A stretch of DNA of 64,000 nt, taken from the NCBI GenBank assembly GCA_963782885.1, contig CAWALL010000001.1, positions 1 to 64,000 of the forward strand, read 5' to 3'. Below the pieces are notes generated by a model that was not told the DNA's origin, did no database searches, and saw only the letters and a program-made list of their open reading frames with translations. Within the stretch, counting starts at the first letter, position 1. Every line of letters begins with the position of its first letter. Shown piece by piece: positions 8,875 to 17,105 of the stretch. Source of the DNA: DATAOG01 sp963782885. Lineage in GTDB: Bacteria; Pseudomonadota; Alphaproteobacteria; Geminicoccales; Geminicoccaceae. Made by a program: the position numbers and the translations under genes.

Positions 8875-10188
8875 ATGCGACCGGAACCGCTGATCATGGC
8901 GTGCTGCAGCGACATCGCCGGACTGGTGCGCGGCAAGGCCTTTCCGGCGCGGGAGTTCGAGAAGCGGTGCGCGACCGGCGTCGGCTGGTGCCCGACCAAC
9001 GTCCAGATCACCGCCTTCAACCAGATCGCCGACACGCCCTTCGGCTCGCTCGGCGACGCGCTGCTGATGCCGGACCCGGCGGCGCGGGTCGACGTCGATC
9101 TGGGGCCGGATGATCCGGGCGAGCATTTCGTGCTCGGCAACATCGTCGAGACCGACGGCGTCACGCCCTGGCCCTGCTGCCTGCGCTCGCTGCTCAAGGG
9201 CGCGCTCGCGGCGCTCGCGAGCGAGGCCGGGCTGGAGCTCAGGGCGAGCTTCGAGCACGAGTTCCACTACGCCGGGCCCGGCGCCGAGGACGCGGGCGGC
9301 GGCTTCGGGCTGCGCTCCTGGCGGACGGCGGCGGGGTTCCATGAGCGCTTCGTCGCGGCGCTCGATCAGGCCGGCATCGAGGTCGAGCTGATCCAACCGG
9401 AATACGGCCTCAGCCAGCACGAGATCAGCGTTGCGCCGCGACCCGGTCTGGTCGCGGCCGACCAGGCGGTGATCCTGCGCGAGCTCGCGCGGGCGGTCGC
9501 GCGGCAACTGGGTGCGAGCGTCACCTTCGCGCCGATCGTCGCCGGCATGGGCGTCGGCAATGGTGTGCACGTGCATCTGGGCCTCGTCGACCGCGAGCGC
9601 CGACCGGTAATGCACGACCCGAAGGGGCCCGGCGGCCTCAGTGCTGTCGCTGGCAGCTTCGTCGCCGGCATCCTCCGCCACCTGCCGGCGCTGGTCGCGT
9701 TCACGGCGGCGAGCACCGTCTCCTATCAGCGCCTGGTGCCGCACCGCTGGAGCTCGTCGTTCAACAATCTCGGCTATCGCGACCGCGAGGCCGCGGTCCG
9801 GATCTGCCCGGTGCGCGAGAACGGCGATGTCGCGGCGCAGTACCACGTCGAGTACCGGGCGGCGGATGCGGTCGCTTCTCCATACCTCCTGCTCGCGATG
9901 GTCGCGATGGCCGGGCTGCAGGGCCTCCGCGAGGAGCTGCCGGTGCCCACGCCGACCGAGGGCGATCTCGCGACCATGGACGCGGCCGGGCTCGAGGCGC
10001 AGGGCGTGCAGCGGCTGCCGACCTCGTTCCCGCTGGCGCTCGAGGCGCTCGACGCCGACCCGATCGCAAAGGGCTGGCTGCCGCCCCTGCTGCTGGACTG
10101 CTACCGAAAGCACAAGCAGAACGAGATCGCGGCCATGGCCGACCTCTCCGACGCCGAGCAGGCCCAACGCTACGCCGAGGTGTACTGA
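8875..10188 (+). CDS. glutamine synthetase family protein (gamma-glutamyl ligase type)
   Basis: 437 aa, shorter than housekeeping GlnA. It has the C-terminal catalytic fold with EHEFHY near 125, QPEYGLSQHEISV near 175, NGVHVHLGL near 225 and HRWSSSFNNLGYRDREAAVRIC near 290. The divergent GlnA-like branch includes PuuA-type gamma-glutamylpolyamine synthetases and GlnT-like enzymes; the substrate is not determinable here. The frame opens at 8815, but GAGGGAGGA lies just before ATG 8875, which I take as the start. The promoter region is shared with the divergent formylglutamate amidohydrolase gene. Confidence 0.85.
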   Translation: MRPEPLIMACCSDIAGLVRGKAFPAREFEKRCATGVGWCPTNVQITAFNQIADTPFGSLGDALLMPDPAARVDVDLGPDDPGEHFVLGNIVETDGVTPWPCCLRSLLKGALAALASEAGLELRASFEHEFHYAGPGAEDAGGGFGLRSWRTAAGFHERFVAALDQAGIEVELIQPEYGLSQHEISVAPRPGLVAADQAVILRELARAVARQLGASVTFAPIVAGMGVGNGVHVHLGLVDRERRPVMHDPKGPGGLSAVAGSFVAGILRHLPALVAFTAASTVSYQRLVPHRWSSSFNNLGYRDREAAVRICPVRENGDVAAQYHVEYRAADAVASPYLLLAMVAMAGLQGLREELPVPTPTEGDLATMDAAGLEAQGVQRLPTSFPLALEALDADPIAKGWLPPLLLDCYRKHKQNEIAAMADLSDAEQAQRYAEVY

Positions 10189-10346
10189 GCTCGCCTCGCG
10201 TCACCGCTCGGGCACGGCAAGCGTCCACGAGTGAACGGCACAGGTCGGACTCGGGTCGTGGTGGATTGCGCGCTTATGCCGCCGCCCGCCACGGCGAGCC
10301 GCACGCGCTCAACGTCGACGTTGCCGTTGCCAGGCGCCCGGGCTAG

Positions 10347-11869
10347 CAGGCTGTTGAAAAAGGGATGGTCTGTGCGGGCGGTGGTGTGATTTACTGTCGG
10401 CGGTGGTGATTTGGCCGAGGTGATGATGCGCGGGACGGACAAGCGGTCGGGCGAGCTGTTCTCGTACGTAGATCTGGAGCAGCGGGTGCGGATGAACCAT
10501 CCGCTGCGGATGATTCGTGAGGTGGTGAGCACGGCGCTGGCGGCGCTGTCGGGTGACTTTGCCGGGCTCTATTCGGGGATGGGACGACCATCGATCCCGC
10601 CGGAGATGCTGCTGCGGGCGATGCTGCTGCAGGCCTTCTACTCGATCCGCTCGGAGCGCCAGCTGATGGAGCGGCTGGAGTTCGACCTGTTGTTCCGCTG
10701 GTTCGTCGGGCTCGGGGCGGATGAGCCAGTGTGGGATCATTCGAGCTTCTCGAAGAACCGCGACCGGCTGCTGGATGGCGACATCGCGGCCAAGTTTCTG
10801 GCCGCCGTGCTGGCCCAGCCGCGGGTGAAGCGGCTGTTGTCAAGCGAGCACTTCTCGGTCGACGGGACCTTGATCGAGGCGTGGGCGTCGCTGAAGAGCT
10901 TCAAGCCCAGGCAGGCACCGGGCGATGATGATGGCGGCGATGACCGCAGGGACGGGGGCCGCAACGCCGCAGCCGACTTCAAGGGCGAGAAGCGCTCGAA
11001 CGCGAGCCATGCGTCAACCACCGACCCCGATGCCATGTTGTATCGCAAGGGGCCGGGCATGGAGGCCAGGCTGTGCTTCATCGGCCACGGCCTGATGGAG
11101 AACCGCTCCGGGCTGATCGTCGGCACCCGGCTGACGCGGGTGTCGGGCCATGCCGAACGGCTGGCCGCGCTCGACCTGATCGCGCCTCATGGCGACCGGC
11201 CGCGGGCGGTGACACTCGGAGCCGACAAGGGCTACGACGCCAAGGACTTCGTGATGGAGCTGCGCGAGCTCAACGTGCGCCCGCACATCGCCCAGAACCG
11301 CAGCGGCCGGCGCTCGGCGATCGACCGGCGCACCACGCGACACCCCGGCTATGCCGCGAGCCAGCGCCTCCGCAAGCGGATCGAGGAGGCGTTCGGCTGG
11401 ATCAAGACGGTGGCCGGCCTGAGGAAGACCCGGTTCCGCGGGCTGGCGCGGGTCGACCTCGCCTTCACCTTCGTCGCCGCCGCCTACAATCTGGTGCGGC
11501 TACCCAGGCTGTTGGCCGGAGCCTCACCGTGACACCGCCGATGGATTGCCGCCTCGTCGGCCGCTGGCGGATCGTTGAGGCCGACCTGTGGGATCGTGAC
11601 TACCTTGACCTGGTCTCCCCCGCCACCATGACTATCGGCGCGGACGGCCATGGCGAGATCGCCTATGGGGCCATGCAGGCCAGCCTCGAGCTCGAGTATA
11701 GCCGCTCGACGGTCTTCTTCACCTGGGCCGGCTTCGACGAAGGCGACGAAATCACCGGTTCCGGCTCCGCCGAACTCAACGACGATGGCACTATCGAGAT
11801 CGCGTTCGCCTACCACCTCGGCGACCGGGCCGTCCTCAAGGCCGAACGGATGACTTCTTCAACAGCCTG
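10347..11869 (+). mobile_element. IS5-family insertion sequence with passenger gene
   Basis: Terminal inverted repeats are visible: CAGGCTGTTGAAAAAG at 10347-10362 and, reversed, CAGGCTGTTGAAGAAG at 11869-11854 (15 of 16 match). Each tip abuts CTAG. On the left it is 10343-10346; on the right it is C at 11870, TA, then a second IS, then TAG at 13035-13037. CTAG fits the YTAR target of the IS5 group, although a palindromic CTAG could also be counted as part of the repeats. The element is ~1.52 kb, longer than a usual one-gene IS5, because about 340 bases after the transposase encode a second protein. Confidence 0.88.
10426..11532 (+). CDS. IS5 family transposase
   Basis: 368 aa. The N-terminal DUF772-type region (NHPLRMIREVV, residues ~20-90) includes SIRSERQLMERLEFDLLFRWFVGL. 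It is followed by a DDE-type core: HFSVDGTLIEAW near 143-154, GADKGYDAKDFV near 262 and the terminal block RIEEAFGWIKTVAGLRKTRFRG near 320-342, which supplies the final glutamate. The frame extends upstream to a TTG at 10411, but ATG 10423/10426 follow GAGG, so I use 10426. A divergent, repeat-rich stretch DDDGGDDRRDGGRN near 167-180 separates the catalytic parts. It appears intact. Confidence 0.93.
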   Translation: MRGTDKRSGELFSYVDLEQRVRMNHPLRMIREVVSTALAALSGDFAGLYSGMGRPSIPPEMLLRAMLLQAFYSIRSERQLMERLEFDLLFRWFVGLGADEPVWDHSSFSKNRDRLLDGDIAAKFLAAVLAQPRVKRLLSSEHFSVDGTLIEAWASLKSFKPRQAPGDDDGGDDRRDGGRNAAADFKGEKRSNASHASTTDPDAMLYRKGPGMEARLCFIGHGLMENRSGLIVGTRLTRVSGHAERLAALDLIAPHGDRPRAVTLGADKGYDAKDFVMELRELNVRPHIAQNRSGRRSAIDRRTTRHPGYAASQRLRKRIEEAFGWIKTVAGLRKTRFRGLARVDLAFTFVAAAYNLVRLPRLLAGASP

Positions 11870-11873
11870 CTAG
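11529..11873 (+). CDS. passenger ORF of the IS5 element, small beta-rich protein
   Basis: 114 aa if translated from GTG 11529 (GTGA overlap with the transposase stop), or 110 aa from ATG 11541. The conserved-looking core is MDCRLVGRWRIVEADLWDRDYLDL, then alternating hydrophobic/polar strands with acidic turns (DEGDEITGSGSAEL). This resembles widespread short hypothetical proteins that begin with an LxGxWRI-E-LWD-DFLDL motif; I know of no established function. The frame runs to the very edge of the element: its last codon uses the C of the flanking CTAG and its stop TAG uses the TAG. Translational coupling to the transposase is likely. Confidence 0.7.
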   Translation: MTPPMDCRLVGRWRIVEADLWDRDYLDLVSPATMTIGADGHGEIAYGAMQASLELEYSRSTVFFTWAGFDEGDEITGSGSAELNDDGTIEIAFAYHLGDRAVLKAERMTSSTAC

Positions 11874-13034
11874 TGTGCCGTCCCTTTAGTTTTTGGCATA
11901 TGTGTCGTATCCCATCGGGAGTGTCCTCGTGATGGAGAAGCCTCGATGGCGATGGGTCGACCGAAGGCGGAGCTCGTGGTGAGTGACGAGGAGCAGGCGC
12001 AGTTGCAGTCGATCGCCCGGTCGCGCTCGCTGCCGGCGGCGCTGGTGCGGCGCGCCAACATGGTTCTCGCGTGCGCCGCCGGCGCGACCAACAGCGCGGT
12101 GGCGCGGCGCTTCGGCACCACCAACGCGACCGTGGGCAAGTGGCGCCAACGCTTTGTCGCCCGCCGCATCGAGGGCTTGCATGACGAGTTGCGCCCGGGC
12201 AAGCCGCGCTCGATCGACGACGAGCGCATCGCGGCGCTGCTCAACACGACCCTGCACGCCAGGCCCAAGGATGGGACCACCCATTGGAGCGTGCGCGGGT
12301 TGGCCGCCGAAACCGGCATCGCCAAGACCAGCGTACATCGCTTCCTGCAGGCGTTCGGGCTGCAGCCCCATCGCCGCGACAGTTTCAAGCTGTCGACCGA
12401 TCCGTTCTTCATCGAGAAGCTGCGCGACGTGGTTGGACTGTACTTGAACCCGCCCGACAAGGCGCTGGTCCTGTGCCTCGACGAGAAAAGCCAGATTCAA
12501 GCGCTCGAACGCACCCAGCCGTTGCTGCCGCTGGGCTTCGGCTACGTCGAGGGCGTGACCCACGACTACCTCCGCCATGGCACCACCACGCTGTTCGCTG
12601 CCCTCGACCTGCTCGACGGCACCGTCCTGGCGCAGTGCCGCCCGCGGCACCGGCACCAGGAGTTCCTCAGCTTCCTGCGCACGATCGAGCAGGCCGTGCC
12701 GGCCGACCTCGAGATCCACGTCATCCTCGACAACTACGCCACCCACAAGCATCCCAAGGTCAAGGCCTGGCTCGCCGCGCGGCCGCGCTGGCACCTCCAT
12801 TTCATCCCGACCTACAGCTCGTGGCTCAATCTGGTCGAGCGCTTCTTCGCCCTGATCAGCGAGAGGACCATCCGGCGCGGCTCGTTCCACTCGGTGCGCG
12901 ACCTGGTTGCCAAGATTGATCACTTCGTGACCCACTACAACCAGACCTGCCGACCGTTCGTCTGGACCGCCACCGCCGACTCCATTCTGGCCAAACTCGA
13001 ACGACTTTGCTCCCGTATCAACGGGACAGCACAC
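11873..13034 (+). mobile_element. IS630-family insertion sequence
   Basis: The terminal repeats are GTGTGCCGTCCC at 11873-11884 and, reversed, GTGTGCTGTCCC at 13034-13023 (11 of 12). The element is flanked on both sides by TA (11871-11872, 13035-13036), the expected duplication. The restored target is C-TA-G, the CTAG at the right edge of the IS5-family element, so this IS inserted second. IS630 is known to prefer TA within CTAG. One transposase gene fills the element. Confidence 0.92.
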
Positions 13035-13037
13035 TAG
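11946..13037 (+). CDS. IS630 family transposase
   Basis: 363 aa in one frame. A helix-turn-helix region comes first (ATNSAVARRFGTTNATVGKWRQRF, residues ~48-72), then a second DNA-binding part, WSVRGLAAETGIAKTSVHRFL (~116-136). The DDE_3 endonuclease core has VLCLDEKSQIQALERT near 176, VILDNYATHKHP near 259 and WLNLVERFFALISER near 297. ATG 11946 is preceded by GGAGAAG. The last codon, CAC 13032-13034, is the IS tip; the stop TAG is made of the duplicated TA plus the G of the CTAG target, so the gene has no stop codon of its own. Confidence 0.95.
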   Translation: MAMGRPKAELVVSDEEQAQLQSIARSRSLPAALVRRANMVLACAAGATNSAVARRFGTTNATVGKWRQRFVARRIEGLHDELRPGKPRSIDDERIAALLNTTLHARPKDGTTHWSVRGLAAETGIAKTSVHRFLQAFGLQPHRRDSFKLSTDPFFIEKLRDVVGLYLNPPDKALVLCLDEKSQIQALERTQPLLPLGFGYVEGVTHDYLRHGTTTLFAALDLLDGTVLAQCRPRHRHQEFLSFLRTIEQAVPADLEIHVILDNYATHKHPKVKAWLAARPRWHLHFIPTYSSWLNLVERFFALISERTIRRGSFHSVRDLVAKIDHFVTHYNQTCRPFVWTATADSILAKLERLCSRINGTAH

Positions 13038-13239
13038 ATCCCCCACCTGGAAGACGCGGGTCAGGTGGCTCTGATCGGCGAACCCGCAGATCGATTTCGA
13101 GTCTAAGAGGGCGTCTGACCGCCGGCCACGTTATTGGCCCTGCAACGATTGAGCGGGCCCGGTCGCAACGTCGTGTTACTCGGGGACCGGCGGGCAGACA
13201 CCGAGGTCACGTCACCGACATCGCGTAGGGAGAGCACGA

Positions 13240-14154
13240 ATGACGACTTCCACTCTCGACCGCCGCTCCGCGGTTGCGCAGGGCGTGCCCGTCACCCATC
13301 ACCGGACCGAGAAGGTCGACGGGGTGAACATCTTCTATCGTGAGGCCGGCGCGGTCGATGCGCCGGTCGTGCTGCTGCTGCACGGCTTTCCGACCTCCTC
13401 GCACATGTTCCGCAACCTGATCCCCGCCCTTGCCGACCGCTATCGCGTCATCGCGCCGGATTATCCCGGCTTCGGTCAGAGCGACATGCCGGATCGGGCG
13501 CGATTTGCGTACACGTTCGACCGCTTCGCCGACCTGGTCGATGGCCTTCTCCGCCAGCTCGAGGTCGGGCGCTTGGCCATGTACGTGATGGACTACGGGG
13601 CACCCGTGGGCTGGCGGCTGGCGCTCAAGCATCCCGAGGCCGTCACCGGCCTGATCGTCCAGAACGGCAACGCCTACGACGAGGGGTTGAAGGAGTTCTG
13701 GGACCCGATCAAGGCCTATTGGGCCGATGGCTCGGACGCCCATCGCCAGGCCCTGAAAGGGCTTTTCACTCTGGAAGCGACGAAATTTCAATATACCGAT
13801 GGGGTCGCCGATCTGAGCCGCATCTCGCCCGACAACTGGGTCCACGACCAGTCGCTGCTCGATCGCCCGGGCAACAACGACATCCAACTCGACATCTTCT
13901 ACGACTACCGGACCAACCTGGCACTCTATCCCGCGATCCAGGCCTGGTTCCGCGAGCGCCGGCCGCCGACCCTGATCGTCTGGGGCAAGAACGACAAGAT
14001 CTTTCCCGCGGACGGCGCCCATCCGTACCGGCGCGACCTGCCCGATGCGGAGTTTCACCTGCTCGACACCGGCCATTTCGCGCTGGAGGACAAGGCGGAC
14101 GAGATGGTCCCCTTGATCCGCGACTTCCTCGAGCGCAAGGTCGCGCGGAACTGA
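13240..14154 (+). CDS. alpha/beta hydrolase (haloalkane dehalogenase/epoxide hydrolase-like)
   Basis: 304 aa. The fold signatures are the oxyanion motif HGFPTSSHMF near 47-56, the nucleophile elbow VMDYGAPVGW near 115, where an aspartate rather than a serine sits at the nucleophile position, and the catalytic histidine in DTGHFALED near 277. An aspartate nucleophile is known for dehalogenases and epoxide hydrolases, so it more probably opens an epoxide or removes a halogen than acts as an esterase; the substrate is unknown. It lies just after the IS cluster, with a hairpin downstream. Confidence 0.83.
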   Translation: MTTSTLDRRSAVAQGVPVTHHRTEKVDGVNIFYREAGAVDAPVVLLLHGFPTSSHMFRNLIPALADRYRVIAPDYPGFGQSDMPDRARFAYTFDRFADLVDGLLRQLEVGRLAMYVMDYGAPVGWRLALKHPEAVTGLIVQNGNAYDEGLKEFWDPIKAYWADGSDAHRQALKGLFTLEATKFQYTDGVADLSRISPDNWVHDQSLLDRPGNNDIQLDIFYDYRTNLALYPAIQAWFRERRPPTLIVWGKNDKIFPADGAHPYRRDLPDAEFHLLDTGHFALEDKADEMVPLIRDFLERKVARN

Positions 14155-14161
14155 CCGGAGT

Positions 14162-14185
14162 GCCCGGGCCAGTTCCTGCCCGGGC
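14162..14185 (+). terminator. GC-rich hairpin after the hydrolase gene
   Basis: Eight-base stem GCCCGGGC (14162-14169 and 14178-14185) with an eight-base loop, starting eight bases after the hydrolase stop. A short T-containing stretch (TCTTTG) follows within ten bases, weak for a Rho-independent terminator. It may only attenuate transcription into the next gene. Confidence 0.45.
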
Positions 14186-14217
14186 CGTGGTCTTTGTCCC
14201 CGAACATCGAGACCGAC

Positions 14218-14688
14218 ATGTCCGAGCCACGCCCGCCGCTGCCGCCCTTCACCGCCGAGACCGCGGCGCAGAAGGTGCGCCTCGCCGAGGACGCCTGGAA
14301 CACGCGCGAGCCCGCGCGGGTGGCGCTCGCCTACACGCCCGACAGCCGCTGGCGCAACCGCGCCGAGTTCCTGCATGGCCGTGAGGCGATCGAGGCGTTC
14401 CTCGTGCGCAAGTGGCACCGCGAACTCGACTATCGGCTGATCAAGGAGCTCTGGACCTTCCGGGAAAACCGGATCGCGGTGCGCTTTGCCTATGAGTGGC
14501 ACGACGACAGCGGCAGCTGGTTTCGCAGCTACGGCAACGAGAACTGGGAGTTCGACGAGCACGGCCTGATGCGCCTGCGGATCGCCAGCATCAACGATCT
14601 GCCGATCGGGGAGAGCGAGCGCAAGTACCACTGGCCGCTCGGCCGCCGCCCCGACGACCACCCCTCGCTGAGCGAGCTCGGTCTCTGA
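14218..14688 (+). CDS. NTF2-like protein of the DUF1348 family
   Basis: 156 aa covering one SnoaL/NTF2-like domain. It begins PPFTAETAAQKVRLAEDAWNTREPARVALAYTPDSRWRNRAEFL and contains REAIEAFLVRKWHREL and VRFAYEWHDDSGSWFRSYGNENWEFDEHG, all typical of this family of unknown function. ATG 14218 is the only good start; an upstream TTG at 14194 would only add residues unlike the family. It is codirectional with the hydrolase 63 bases before it, so the two may be cotranscribed. Confidence 0.85.
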   Translation: MSEPRPPLPPFTAETAAQKVRLAEDAWNTREPARVALAYTPDSRWRNRAEFLHGREAIEAFLVRKWHRELDYRLIKELWTFRENRIAVRFAYEWHDDSGSWFRSYGNENWEFDEHGLMRLRIASINDLPIGESERKYHWPLGRRPDDHPSLSELGL

Positions 14689-14800
14689 TGGCTACCGGCC
14701 GCTCAGGGCCACAGCAGATTGGCGAAGGTCCCGCGCCGGTCGGCGGCGAGACCCGGCGCTGGCGAAACGCGCCGACGCACAGGGCTCCGCTCTGTCCGCG

Positions 14801-15695
14801 CTACGGCAGCCTTGCCTTCAATCGCGGCGCCGCGAAATCGAGGAAGGCACGGACCTTGAGCGGCAGCAGTCCCTGACCGGCTCGGAGCAGGCTGACGGGC
14901 CAGGGCTCCGGCTCGAAGTCTTCAAGCACGATCGCGAGCGTGCCGCTGCGGACCGCGTCCGCGACCTGGTAGGAGAGCACGCGCGTGATTCCGACGCCGG
15001 CGATGGCGGCGTCGATCGCGGCTTCGGCGGTGTTGACGGTCAGCCGCGAACGGACCCTGACCGACACACCGGCCTTGCCGGTCGTGAAGGTCCAGGTGCG
15101 CGGCGCCGCCAGGTTGTCGAAGGTGATGCAGTCGTGGTCGCCGAGCTCGTCGGGAGCGCCCGGATGCCCGCGCGCGGCCAGATAGCCGGGGCTCGCGCAT
15201 AGAACGCGGCGGATCAGACCGACCCGGGTCGCGATCAGGCTGCTGTCCGGCAGAATGCCGATCCGCAAGGTCAGGTCGATATTGTCCTCCACGAGGTTCA
15301 GGACCCGGTCGCTCAGCACGAGCCGCAGATCGATGTCGGGGTAGGCCGCCAGGAAGTCGAGCGCGATCGGAAGGACATGCAGGCGCCCGAAGACCACCGG
15401 TGCGCTCACCGTCAGCTCGCCCCTGGGCGCGCTGTACTCGCCGGCGGCGCTCCGTTCCGCCTCCTCCACCTGCTCGAGGATCCGCTTGCACGCCTCGAGG
15501 TACGATCGCCCGGCATCGGTCAGCGTGATCTGGCGGGGCGACCGGATCAGTAGTCTGCTCTTCAGATGCCGCTTCCAGCTCGGAGATCCTCCGGCTGACG
15601 GTCGCGAGCGGCGTTCCGAGCCTGCGTGAAGCCGCCGACAGGCTGCCGGCTTCGACGACGGCGAGGAGTAACGCCATGGCGTTCAGACGGTCCAT
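14801..15695 (-). pseudogene. LysR-type transcriptional regulator, single-base frameshift
   Basis: The N-terminal frame (from ATG 15695) gives a typical LysR helix-turn-helix: MDRLNAMALLLAVVEAGSLS, then SRRLGTPLATVSRRISELEA. At about 15567-15573 the reading continues one frame over as HLKSRLLIRSPRQITLTDAGRSYLEACKRIL and then a full effector-binding domain to the stop at 14801. The span, 895 bases, is a multiple of three plus one, so one extra base restores a normal 297-aa regulator. It is divergent from the PPOX-family gene at 15807, the usual arrangement for a LysR regulator and its target. It may be a real pseudogene or a sequence error. Confidence 0.85.
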
Positions 15696-15806
15696 CGTCT
15701 CTTTTCAGAATTCGGGAGGCGATATCTCGGATCTCACGGATACCCGAGAACGTCGGAAGGAACCAGCTCACTCCCGCGGGTCATCTTCGGCCCGCGAGGA
15801 GGTCGC

Positions 15807-16448
15807 ATGGACGCCACCCCGATCTACCCGAGCAACGTCGCCTTCACGCCGAGCGTCAAGGCGGTGCAGGCGCGCAAGGGCTCGCGGCCGGCCTACGGGC
15901 GCATGGAAGAGCGTGGTTCCTGGGAAACCCGGATCACGCCCGAGCTTGCCGCCTTGATCGCCGCCCAGAGGAGCGTCTTTGTCGCCACCGCGAGCCAGGA
16001 CGGCCAGCCTTACATCCAGCATCGCGGCGGCCCGCCCGGCTTTCTGCATGTGCTCGACGAGCGCACGATCGGCTTCGCCGATTTCGTCGGCAACCGGCAA
16101 TACATCACCCAGGGCAACCTCGAGGACAACCCCAAGGCCCAGCTGTTCCTGATCGACTATGCCCACCGACGACGGGTCAAGATCTGGGGCGAGGCGCGGG
16201 TGGTCGAGCACGACCCCGAGCTGGCCGGGAAGCTGATGCCCGCCGGCTACAAGGCGCGCCCCGAGCAGGTCATCCTGTTCACGGTCGCGGCCTGGGATGC
16301 GAACTGCCCGCAACACATCCCGCAGCGGTTCGAGGCTGCCGACGTCGCCGCCGCGCTCGCCGAGCGCGACCAGCGCATCGCGACGCTGGAGGACGAGATC
16401 AGGCGCCTGCGTGAAGCCGCAACCAACCGCCGGAAGCGGGTCAAGTGA
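15807..16448 (+). CDS. pyridoxamine 5'-phosphate oxidase-family (FMN-binding) protein
   Basis: 213 aa. The split-barrel flavin domain includes SVFVATASQDGQPYIQHRGG near 56-75, IGFADFVGNRQYITQGNLEDNPKAQLFLIDY near 90-120 and RRRVKIWGEARVVEHD near 122-137. A predicted helical, charged C-terminus (ALAERDQRIATLEDEIRRLREA) could be a coiled coil. Such proteins bind FMN or F420-like cofactors; a true PdxH role is unlikely given the divergence. GAGGAGG stands just upstream of ATG 15807. The divergent frameshifted LysR gene is its probable regulator. Confidence 0.84.
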   Translation: MDATPIYPSNVAFTPSVKAVQARKGSRPAYGRMEERGSWETRITPELAALIAAQRSVFVATASQDGQPYIQHRGGPPGFLHVLDERTIGFADFVGNRQYITQGNLEDNPKAQLFLIDYAHRRRVKIWGEARVVEHDPELAGKLMPAGYKARPEQVILFTVAAWDANCPQHIPQRFEAADVAAALAERDQRIATLEDEIRRLREAATNRRKRVK

Positions 16449-16509
16449 CGCGTCCGGCTATTCCGGCCTGGTTCCGGTGACGGTGCCCGCGCCCAAGCCG
16501 CGCGGCCGC

Positions 16510-17088
16510 TCAGGGTCGCAGGAGAGTAGCGAAGGTCTCGCGGAGATTGGCGGTGAGACCGGCGTCGAGATCGGCGATCAGGTCGCGTACCAGCTCGTAG
16601 CCGAGCCGTTGCCGCTCGGCGTAGCCGATGTCTTCCGGCAGCGCCTTGGTCCGGGTCGCCGCGGTGCTGACCGAGCCCTGGATGTTGCCGGCATCGTCCA
16701 GGTGGTCGACCCTCACCTTCAGACGGCCCTCGAAACGCGCCGCGGGCTCGGTCGTGAAATAGCCCCGCAACCCGGTCTTGGTCTCGAGCTTCTGCTCGGT
16801 GACCGAGGCGTCGACGATCACGGCCTGGAGCCGGCCCGGACCGCCCGCTGCCTGCAGCCGATGCTCCAGGAGCTGACGGATCGCGGCCTCCGGGGTCAGC
16901 GCGAAGGTATGCTCGACGTAGGGCGGCGCTCCCCTCGGCTGATAGGCGCTTTGGACGTCGATCGCGCCGACCGCGAAGCGCAGCGGCGGCTGGCTGCTGA
17001 AGTCGAGCGGCGGCGGCACGAAGGTCTCGTAGTTGCCGGCGCAGCCCGCGAGTCCGACGAAGAGGAGAACGGCGAGAACGCTCCGCAT
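16510..17088 (-). CDS. predicted outer-membrane lipoprotein of unknown function
   Basis: 192 aa with a clear lipoprotein signal: MRSVLAVLLFVGLAGCAGN, lipobox LAGC with cysteine at 16. The mature part contains beta-strand-like stretches and a final region (TKALPEDIGYAERQRLGYELVRDLIADLD). I do not recognise a named domain with certainty. ATG 17088 starts 18 bases past the stop of hslO on the same strand, so it is probably the last gene of the arg-hslO unit. Confidence 0.72.
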   Translation of the reverse strand: MRSVLAVLLFVGLAGCAGNYETFVPPPLDFSSQPPLRFAVGAIDVQSAYQPRGAPPYVEHTFALTPEAAIRQLLEHRLQAAGGPGRLQAVIVDASVTEQKLETKTGLRGYFTTEPAARFEGRLKVRVDHLDDAGNIQGSVSTAATRTKALPEDIGYAERQRLGYELVRDLIADLDAGLTANLRETFATLLRP

Positions 17089-17105
17089 CGGCTTCGCTCT
17101 CCGGA

